In this document: positions 56,481 to 64,000 of the stretch, piece after piece | How the letters are laid out: each line of letters begins with the position of its first letter | How positions within the stretch are numbered: position 1 is the stretch's first letter | Source of the DNA: Phytoseiulus persimilis | Taxonomy: Eukaryota > Arthropoda > Arachnida > Mesostigmata > Phytoseiidae | Length of the DNA stretch: 64,000 bases | Direction of reading: 5' to 3' | Assembly: GCA_037576195.1 (NCBI GenBank) | Contig: CM075102.1 | Coordinates: forward strand, 42,652,745-42,716,744 | Notes under the pieces: model-generated | What the model saw: the letters and a program-made list of their open reading frames with translations, nothing else | Databases searched by the model: none | Told to the model about the DNA's origin: nothing | Position numbers and translations under genes: made by a program

Positions 56481-59271
56481 GAGCGCTGTGAGCTTGCAGA
56501 AAAGTGCGCTCGCTGTTAATTCCAGTGGGGAACACGCTTCGAATTAGCGAGCGAGTGGGGAACAGCGGCCGCCGTTCCAAGACGCGTGAAGACAGCAGAG
56601 TTTTCATCTCTTAACTTCGTCTCGATGCTCTCGTCGCCACGCCCGGACAGATCATCTAGGGATCGCTGAAGGCCGAGCAGAATCTATTCGCGGACTCTCG
56701 CCGGAAGCTTGGAAGTTCACCCACTTGGCGGAGCCATTGAGTCGGCGACCAATCGACTTACTGCCTCACCGAACGCTTTTGCCCTAGGAATCTTGACGTT
56801 ATATCAACATGCGCCACTCATTTGAAGAATAGCAGGCACCGTTCGTGGAGCTTTTCCGTTCCTGGTTCGCGCTGTTATTGTTTCCTGTGTTTCCTCCGGC
56901 TGTAATGAGCTCGAGCGCCGCTCCGAGTCCTCGGTAGTTTTCCACCGCTCCTGTCTCGAGGAAATTGCTCCCGACAATCAGGAGGCTCTAGCCCGAATCA
57001 GAAGTGGGATTCCGCGCGGAAACTCGGTTCAAGTGAAGCGCTCCGTCATGGCCGGAAGGTTGATACCCTGCGAGCTCCGACTGGATTCGAACTCGTCTCA
57101 GAGCCCCTGCTCTTACGAGTTCTACCCTGGAGCAGACTCTCTGTTTTCGGCGCCTTCCTCCTCTCCACGGCGTTTTCAATTCAAAGCTGCTGGAGGAGAG
57201 CAAACAGTTTTACCGATGTGATCGATCCGGCATCGCCGAAGGATCGTTGTTGATCGCAATAATGGATCGGGCCTCCACTGCTGGTTCCGTATACTGATCC
57301 ATTCTGAAAGTTCTGAAACGGTCACCACAATGCGCTCGACTTCGTTCCAATTGTGTGCTCCGTCCCTCCCACCATTCCTTCGATAGTTTCACTCGCTGCG
57401 GACTGTTACTTGAAAGGAGCGCAACGACTCGGAGCATAGCTGCCAAATCGTCTTCTTCCCACTTGGACCCCGATGAATAAACGAGCAGTTGTTGTGCTGC
57501 TTCTGCTCAGCTCGTTTTTTCTTCCTTCGTCAGTCCGTCTGTTCGACATGCCTCTCTGGGAGTAACAACGGCAGCTGCCATAGCCGCGCCAGACGGAGGA
57601 GCTGTTCCGAGCAGAAGAAGAAAGCCTATGATTCAACATGATGTCATAGTCGCAGCTCGAGCCGAGTCTCTCTCCAAAGATGGCTTGGCTGGGACGATTC
57701 ACTACAATCGGCTGAACGATTCAACGTTTGTGTTGAACCCTCCCGGGCCAACGATATGGAAAGCAGACGCAGAAATAAAAGCGGGAAAAACGTGTTTTTC
57801 TCCGTGGTTTTTGAACTTCGGGCTACGAACAGGTGGAGCGCAAGTTTCTCAGCAGGAGAATCTGAGAGGCCAGCCATCGGGGAGCGGATCAGGGAGAACG
57901 CAAACAAATTGAGCGCACTGAATATCATTCTCGAGAAAGACTCGCGCACGTATCAGTTCTTAACTCAATCTCGGCGAGCTCCTCGCAAGACTTGCCAACC
58001 GAACAGAATCGTTCAAAACTCAAAGAGAGCCGAACAGTACAACTGACTCCTCCAAGAACTTCCTGCAACAAAGAATATTGTCGAATTGATCCGAAGCGAG
58101 CTCGTGTGGCAGTGGTGGTTCGGGCGCAGGTTGACAGCGCTGCGAGAGGCTTTTCCAATGTTTGTTCGCCGAGAAATCGGCGAGGAAATTCGCAGCGTCT
58201 GCAATAAGCTGATCAGAGGCCCCGGGCATGGAGACAGCAAGCTGTACGCTTGATTTTGAATCCGCCGAATGCAGTAACTTGGCCCCACCGCGCTTTCGGA
58301 GTGTATTGACTCGGTTGAGAAGCAGCTCGGATCCCTCTCATGATGAGACCACAGCCGCTATGGAGGCCGCCACGCTTGAAAAACGAATCGAGTGAGCGCA
58401 TAGCCGGTGTATCCCGTTTCCGGGCGAATCCAGAAAGTCCAGAGTGAGCTATCGAAGACAAATCAACGGCGACGGAACATCAAGCATCAGCTGAATCAGC
58501 AACGCCCGTATCGAGCGTTTTCTATACGTTTTGTTGTTTATTGCGTTGTCACGATACATTCAAAAAGCGCGAAAAATATAGTCATCTCCAACGATCACCG
58601 TGCTCGATGAATTCGATCATTGCTGCGCCGCTGTAATTGGATACAATTATCATTGAAAGCGAGCCGAACCGAACGACCCGCCAGCGGGTAGAAGAGGCAC
58701 TTACGGATGAACGAGCCAGATAGACAGGTAACTGGTTATCATCCAATATGGGCCAGAGCGTACGGATCCGCATCTCGCGTAGAGCTCACACGGATGAACT
58801 GTGCCACTGATTCACCGAGCTGCAATTATCGGACGAATTTCGGATGTGAGGAAAAAAGCGAAAATAACAGAACTACCGACTTTAAGGTGATAATGAGCCG
58901 TTAGAAGAATGAGGCAACATCCTGTCCCAGAAATTCACAGACGAGATTCTCGTGTCACGATGTTCATAATCCTACACTAGCCTCCATACGCGACACGAAT
59001 ATCAGCGGGCCGATTCATAACTGGATTCGCAAGTGCAAGTTCGTTTTTTCCCGGGCCGTCGCGAACACGTTCTGCGGAAGCCACCGTTCGCTCATCGACG
59101 AGCCTACAGAAGTATCATCTGGAGGCGTGTAAGTGACTCATGTCCGCCGTAAGAGGTCCGATAGAGCGGGCTCCACAGAATGTGATCTCTGAGGCCGTAT
59201 TCGTTACTGCTGGCGGAGCTCGATGACAAAAGGTCTGGCTAGGCGTTCGCTGACTAACCCAGAGCCCAACA
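56481..59271. other. No supported gene (56.5-59.3 kb)
   Basis: Nothing recognised. Frames at 57628-58046 on plus are short and in competing registers. Confidence 0.35.
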
Positions 59272-59577
59272 ATGGTTCGCATGGATCACCTAGACGTTAG
59301 GTCTGACTCAGCGCTTTTCTTCTCGGTCTATCCTGCTGTCCGTCCTCCGGTCAAAGCTACTTACTCGCGACCGGCGGTCTACATTGTCCAGCCGGCGCGA
59401 ATAGCGTTCACGGACTTGCGGTGGGTCTGCCACCGCATTCGATGTCAACCACGAAACGGTGTGCTACGGAAGATACTTTGGACGTCAGGTCAAATAAGCC
59501 GCATCCATGGAGATTCGACTCTTCATTTATATTCCATCATCGCGCGTCGAAGTCAAGATCTTTACTCCGGTCGGTGA
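59272..59577 (+). CDS. Candidate protein, unknown function (101 aa)
   Basis: ATG at 59272 stands in an excellent context (CAACA before, G after). The sequence is balanced and hydrophobic-polar (ALFFSVYPAVRPPVKATYSR, then AVYIVQPARIAFTDLRWV), with two cysteines, and becomes arginine/serine-rich at the end. No domain recognised. Its last part overlaps an ATG frame in the next register (59507-59704) that looks more protein-like than this one's own tail. Confidence 0.3.
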   Translation: MVRMDHLDVRSDSALFFSVYPAVRPPVKATYSRPAVYIVQPARIAFTDLRWVCHRIRCQPRNGVLRKILWTSGQISRIHGDSTLHLYSIIARRSQDLYSGR

Positions 59578-59704
59578 AGAAATATCCAGCTCCACTGTAG
59601 GTTCCGAAAACCCCATCGTCCCCATTCCAACTGCTGGAGATCACGCCCACTGCAAGTTTTCCTCCGGAGCTGTTTTTGCCGCTGCTCAGAATCCTTCTTC
59701 GTGA
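59507..59704 (+). CDS. Candidate small protein, unknown function (65 aa)
   Basis: ATG at 59507 in good context (CATCC before, G after), stop TGA. A third of its codons start with G. The sequence alternates hydrophobic and polar residues like beta strands (EIRLFIYIPSSRVEVKIFTP), then is serine/proline-rich with one cysteine and an alanine run. It may be the continuation of the preceding frame after a register shift or unseen splice, or an independent chance frame. Confidence 0.25.
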   Translation: MEIRLFIYIPSSRVEVKIFTPVGEEISSSTVGSENPIVPIPTAGDHAHCKFSSGAVFAAAQNPSS

Positions 59705-59807
59705 CGGCAGATCTGAAGAAGGAAGGCGGGGAACACACGAACGGAAGCTGCCAGCAGGGGAACAACACGTTCGTTCGTAGAAAATTCGATTCCGAAGCGT
59801 TCGGTTC

Positions 59808-59836
59808 AGGCGGGCAAGCGGGCGGGCGGGCGGACG
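59808..59836 (+). repeat. GGCG tetranucleotide patch
   Basis: GGCG-GGCA-AGCG-GGCG-GGCG-GGCG-GACG series, part of the dispersed four-base-period set. Confidence 0.75.
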
Positions 59837-60749
59837 TACGTCTTTCCTTCCCATCCCGCCTCGACTGCCGCAGGTGGAGACTACCTGCAGGTGCGTTCAG
59901 CGATCGCTGCTGGCATTGATAAAGAAAGCTTGCGCGCCGTTGCTGCCGCCGCCGCTGGCACAAAACACGACTTTGATAAATGTCCAGCGGGTCGTCTTAT
60001 CTCTGGGCCCTGTATTGATTTGCATCCGCGCCGGGACAGCAGCTGCTCTGTTTGTGCTATCCCTCGTCTTCCTACTTGTTCGATAGTTATACCTCTTTCC
60101 TTCGGGCACGAGTTTCTACAGCCGATCCCTGCAACGTGGGCCCATTCTTTCGAGGATGGAATGCTTTTCATCCCGACTACGTTCCGGCTGCCTGATCTCC
60201 ACGGCATGGGACGCGACAATTCCGTTCCTGAGAGCCCTGGTCCTGAGGGACCGGAGGAAACACGCCCTTTCCTGCAGGGATATTCGTCTCCAGATAAGGC
60301 GAATGCAGCTCCGCGGAGTCGGATTCGGCTGGCACCACAGGTCAACGAACCGGCCGATTCTGTTACGTTCCTTGATGCACAATAGGAATACTTCCAACCC
60401 GGATCAGGTGGTCGGACTCGCCGAGTTATCGTTCTGATCGCGGCTTTCGAGCATCCCTGACGACATTTCCTTCGCTCCCCAGAGCTGCTGTTGCGATCAG
60501 TTTGATTGCTCCCGAGCTCGGGCGAACCTCGTCATGCTTTGCGGCCAGAATAACTCATCGGATTCATTGACGACCTGATTAACGGAATAAGATCGCAGCT
60601 CCTGACAGAGGCGTCAGCTGAATCAAAAGACGGCTCATGAGCAGTCCTCAAGAACAAATGCAGTCCTGCCAGACGCCCGGCCAATCTCTCCTGCCTGGCT
60701 TTCGAAAGTTGGACAGGCCGCAACCGCTCTTCTAGGGAATCTGGAGCTC
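59837..60749. other. No supported gene
   Basis: Frames on both strands at 59.88-60.4 kb (164 residues plus, 154 minus) overlap with no ATG or splice support. A CCTGCC/GCCTGGC patch lies near 60664-60702. Confidence 0.3.
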
Positions 60750-61085
60750 ATGACGAAGAAACCTGAATTGATACGTTTCGTTCAGATAGATGGTCTCAGG
60801 AGTGCGACGGAGAAACCACGTTCGTATGCATCCGATGAACTAGAACTGATACTTTCAACTCTCCTTGACTCGGTGTTGATGCGGCTGGAACCCGCCTATT
60901 CCTTCGAAAGCTCAATCGAGCTTCTTCTGAAGGGACCAAGTGTTGAACGAGTCGAGCTCCGAGATCGGCGGCAACAAGCGTTGACCATCAGGATTCGGCA
61001 GGAGCGCAATCGACTGAAATCGCTCGGAAAAAAATTCTCAGCAACTGCGTGGCCGCTGAAACCGCGTAGAGTCTTGAGCTTTTAA
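60750..61085 (+). CDS. Candidate protein with helical carboxyl half, unknown function (111 aa)
   Basis: Begins with ATG at 60750 and stops at TAA. Lysine, glutamate, leucine and isoleucine are frequent, unlike the arginine/serine-rich chance frames of this DNA. Residues 25-60 form an acidic leucine-rich helix region (SDELELILSTLLDSVLMRLE). Residues 68-95 are a strongly charged helix that could form a coiled coil (VELRDRRQQALTIRIRQERN). The end is basic and proline-bearing. No signal peptide. A TAAG-GTATGAG donor-like site directly follows the stop. G-starting codons are not enriched (24%), which tempers the call. No family recognised. Confidence 0.35.
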   Translation: MTKKPELIRFVQIDGLRSATEKPRSYASDELELILSTLLDSVLMRLEPAYSFESSIELLLKGPSVERVELRDRRQQALTIRIRQERNRLKSLGKKFSATAWPLKPRRVLSF

Positions 61086-62585
61086 GGTATGAGTCGTCTC
61101 GAGATACGCTCTCTTTTCGAAAGGGGTTTTCCGATACTCAGTCACTCTTCCGTGACAGCTCAAACCTTCAAGGAACGATGGGATCATTGTACCACTTGGA
61201 AGCTCCCAAAACGTTAACATCTAAGCAGCTTTTCTCCCCAGAACTTATTACAGGTATGAGGGACTCAGGGTAGGCGTTGCGATTAACTGTTCGGTCCACA
61301 GGTTCCTACCCATCCAAGATTGATGCTCTGTCCCCCAACCTCCGCGCGAAGTGAGTTTCCTCGGGCACAACGGAGATTCACTCCGAATAAAGGTGAAAAC
61401 TAATCATCCGACGAAGTATCGGGTCTGTTGCCTGCAGGTCCAGGCTCTCTGTAGCGGGTGGCCTAGCGTACTGTCTGAAAGAGGCGATTATCACATCGAT
61501 GCAGCCAATACGTAAGACATGTCCGAATAGCAAGAAGAGCTCGTACCCCTTCGTCGCAAACTGGCGCGCGTGCTCGTTTACCTTCTACCTGCGCTGCTGT
61601 CGTCGGGAGCGTGCGCGATGTTGTTGGTGATGTTGCTGCTCCCGATGCTGTTAGCTGGCTGCAACGTGATGTATGAGGACTTCCAGCTGATGTAGTATTG
61701 GTGGTGGTGGCATGATGCTCGCGTAATGATCGAGCAGGCAACAAGAGTGGATTACGGGCTTCATGCTCTCGGTGGCTGACTCGCTCCCTCGCTTGCTGAT
61801 CGAGTCTCGTACTCCTGAGCTGGCTAGACATACCCGATGTCTTTCTTCGTCAACGATGCATCGCTCGCCCGTCTCCATCGTTCCTTTCTTGTGAGCATCT
61901 GCTCTAGATGAATGCCCAAGACCAAGATATTCCCCCCGAAACAAACAATACGATAGTGCATCACGTCCAGCAATCATCCTAGACGGGTGACCTGTGCGCT
62001 CCGCATGAGGGCGGCGGTTGAGATTCAAGAACTCGAGGATGGCGTGACCGTTGCCCCTCGTTGTGTAAACGGAAAAACGAATCTCTGTGCCTTTGAGTGA
62101 ATTACCTGCTGAGTGAGACCCACCGGTGGGTGTGAAACGCTAATCGGCGTTGCCGTCGGCGACATTGGAGCGGCCACTGTCTGACGAAACTGCGATCTGC
62201 TTAGCGGCAGTCCTGGGCAGAGGCGTTTGTTATCAGCCATGAGAGGCTTGGCGGCCTTTCTGCGGCGAGATGTCTCGGCTGACGCCGCTCGGTGCATTCG
62301 ACAACGACCACAAACTTGGAACTGAAGGGGCTCGGAGCACAGTGCACCGTGATGGGAACGACTACTTGGGAAACGACAAATGTCTCCTTCGTCAATTTAC
62401 TTTTATAGCTCTCTCACTTTGTCTCTATCCCAGTCTCGCTTCCTCGTTCGTTCCTCTAGAGTGAACGAGAATCGGCAGCAGCAGCGACGAGAACAGACTA
62501 AATTGGATACCGCTGCCCGCCGTCTCCCTTGGCCGCCCGTTTGCTCGTAAGGCGATTCCATAGAAATTTATTTCTAACGTTCGTA
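61086..62585. other. No supported gene
   Basis: Nothing recognised. A pyrimidine-rich run at about 62395-62460 is followed by no convincing exon. A CAG-GTAATT donor-like site lies on minus near 62105. Confidence 0.35.
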
Positions 62586-62761
62586 TGTTTGCTTCAATTG
62601 ACTTGAACGTCCGTTCGAGCCTCCCGAGCGTTCTTCTGCTCGAAGTAGACGACTACGAGGTCGATGATGACACACAGCCCACTTCGGAACGGTTTTTATC
62701 GCTTCCACGAAAGACAATCCTGGAAGCAGGCCGAGCTTTGGCTCATCAGGCGTTACTGTGA
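62586..62761 (+). CDS. Candidate short frame, unknown function (58 aa)
   Basis: ATG at 62586 opens a 58-residue frame that reads ASIDLNVRSSLPSVLLLE, then a strongly acidic patch (VDDYEVDDDTQPTSE), then a helix (PRKTILEAGRALAHQALL) to TGA. About 40% of codons start with G over the second part. The next register continues open and protein-like from about 62758 (GVSRCIKGFKRSALNIMN) up to ATG-GTGAGC at 62830. A shift or unseen junction might join them. No family recognised. Confidence 0.25.
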
Positions 62762-63191
62762 TCCGCACCAGAGGGGTATCCCGATGTATCAAAGGTTTCA
62801 AGAGAAGCGCCCTGAATATCATGAATATGGTGAGCAGAGACGTTGCGGCACTCCAACTCCAGTTTTCCTCTCCCTTCTCCCCTCGGTCAGAAACACAGAC
62901 GAGCTACTCCATCCGAACTCTGTCAAGTTTATTTAGGATGGGATTCCATTCAACTGGGGCGGTTTTTCTTCGTGTCATCACCGAAATGAACTGAGTTGAT
63001 CGAAACGTTGTTTGGATTCCGGAGCGACCTCTAGAATCATTTGTCTTATAATCAGCATGTGTATCCGCACCATCTACACTCGATATCAAGTTTCCAGCGA
63101 CGGCAGATCGTCGTAGTATCCTTCCGTGCGAATCGATACCTCCTGAACTGCGGTTTCTAAATCCTGTCTGTAGTTTCCTCTGTACGCACAG

Positions 63192-63572
63192 GTTTATTGG
63201 AAGCGTCTGGAAAACGTCTCTGGACGTGGATGTGCATGTTTGGAAAACACATGTCCAGAAGATATTGTTAATACGGCATGGAGCCGAGTGCGATCATTCT
63301 TTGTGAATTTGAGCTCCCCGATTGCCATTGCACTCCGAAAGACACCGGGTACGTGGAAACCGAGGTCGAGTCGAGTCATCTCGTGCCTTCTCTCGAATGT
63401 TCATTCCTCATTGGCTCAGGGTTTCAATTTCGTCAGAGCTGAGCTAGTGGAGTTTCTTGGCGAGCTTATCCGGTGGATAACTGATTCCGTACAAACAGGC
63501 GTCAGAAACGAGGCAGAAGGTTGGTTGAGGAAATTGGTATTCAGGGTCGCTAAGAAATGGTCACTTGAGTGA
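63192..63572 (+). CDS. Candidate terminal exon(s), unknown function (about 126 codons)
   Basis: A good acceptor (CTGTAGTTTCCTCTGTACG followed by CACAG) precedes 63192. The frame after it is open to TGA at 63572. The first part has four cysteines (residues 14-23 region C-A-C-L-E-N-T-C) and a helix (DIVNTAWSRVRSFFVNLSS). The last 52 codons are strongly protein-like, with 38% starting with G (RAELVEFLGELIRWITDSVQ). The weaker stretch between (about 63349-63419) starts GTACGT and ends in a pyrimidine-rich GGCTCAG, so it may be a short intron, but its length does not preserve the frame. At the end, CTTGA-GTGAGT could be a donor rather than a stop. No family recognised. Confidence 0.35.
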   Translation, partial: VYWKRLENVSGRGCACLENTCPEDIVNTAWSRVRSFFVNLSSPIAIALRKTPGTWKPRSSRVISCLLSNVHSSLAQGFNFVRAELVEFLGELIRWITDSVQTGVRNEAEGWLRKLVFRVAKKWSLE

Positions 63573-64000
63573 GTTTCTGCCTGCTGGCCTAAACGCCCGT
63601 ACCGCTCCGCACAGTCCTGAACTGTGAAAAAACAATTGCTCTCAACGAACAGCCAACATTGCAGCTGACCGACGGACCCACACACCGAATATTCAATAAC
63701 TAGCACTATCTTGAACTCATCACGAGCCCGGAGGAGGATTCCGAAAAGCTTTATTGAGGAGGAGCTCGAGGCCGGCCGGACAAACTTCGTGAGAATCGCT
63801 TCAAGAACAGTGCAGTATGATACGCTCCTGAGCATCTCGAATCCTTTGCGACTCAAATCGAAACCATAGATCAAGATGGAGCCGCGCGCGCCGACTAGGC
63901 CAAGATTGCTCAGAGGGAGCTCCCAAGAAAGGGAATCTCACTTTCCTCACGACTCATTCTGCCAGCCGGCGCCCCTAACGTCGGAGAGTTCTAACGTCGT
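63573..64000. other. No supported gene
   Basis: A minus frame at 63874-63416 overlaps the previous candidate and lacks an ATG. Nothing recognised in the last 400 bases. Confidence 0.35.

Noticed and set aside
57070..57100. GAGTTCGAATCC on minus resembles a tRNA B box
   Set aside because: The flanking bases do not form a T-stem and no A box or acceptor stem is present at the right spacing.
1..64000. CRISPR arrays, bacterial operons, phage genes, rRNA genes
   Set aside because: No regularly spaced repeats, no ribosome binding sites before long frames, and no rRNA-like sequence. The window is eukaryotic in character.

Overview
This window looks like nuclear DNA of a eukaryote, most likely an arthropod and possibly a mite or tick. 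There are no operons, ribosome binding sites or long tightly packed frames. CpG is not depleted, short repeats are common, and several places read as small exons split by introns of about 50-130 bases. The only sequence I can place in a known family is a decayed non-LTR retrotransposon at about 25.9-26.9 kb. It has an acarine-type carboxyl end: a KW-ALG block, a YDNS-GGS block and a LEHVIMEC block. The mite or tick suggestion rests on that alone and is weak.

No conserved protein domain is visible anywhere else on either strand. I looked for kinase, protease, homeobox, zinc-finger, GPCR, P450 and ion-channel signatures. The longest open stretch is 323 codons, and most frames are near what chance allows. 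The coding calls below are therefore candidate exons, with confidences of 0.15-0.45. Each was chosen for an ATG start, a polypyrimidine-AG acceptor, a GTRAGT donor with matching phase, frame-specific enrichment of G at codon position 1, or a secretion signal. None has a recognised function, and several compete with a frame on the opposite strand.

Layout. 0-14 kb holds short candidate frames at 3.7, 4.6, 7.0, 7.6, 9.3-9.8, 11.8, 12.8-13.2 and 13.5-13.8 kb, separated by unremarkable sequence. 14-25 kb is mostly intergenic or intronic, with simple repeats (a 60-base CT run at 21.64 kb, a pyrimidine-rich tract at 17.0 kb) and a few exon candidates. 25-30 kb is denser: a three-exon model ends just before the retrotransposon remnant, followed by frames at 28.3 and 29.2-29.7 kb. 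30-34 kb is sparse apart from a patch of ACTGGT/ACCAGT words. 34.9-43.5 kb holds further candidates, including a possible secreted product at 38.4 kb and a split gene at 42.9-43.5 kb. 45-53 kb is the emptiest stretch. 53.3-54.5 kb has the longest open frames, on both strands. 56-63.6 kb has scattered small candidates.

No pathway or cooperation between genes can be inferred. The clearest pattern that is not gene-like is a scattered set of short, degenerate four-base-period patches built from GGCN, GCCN and GGAC units.
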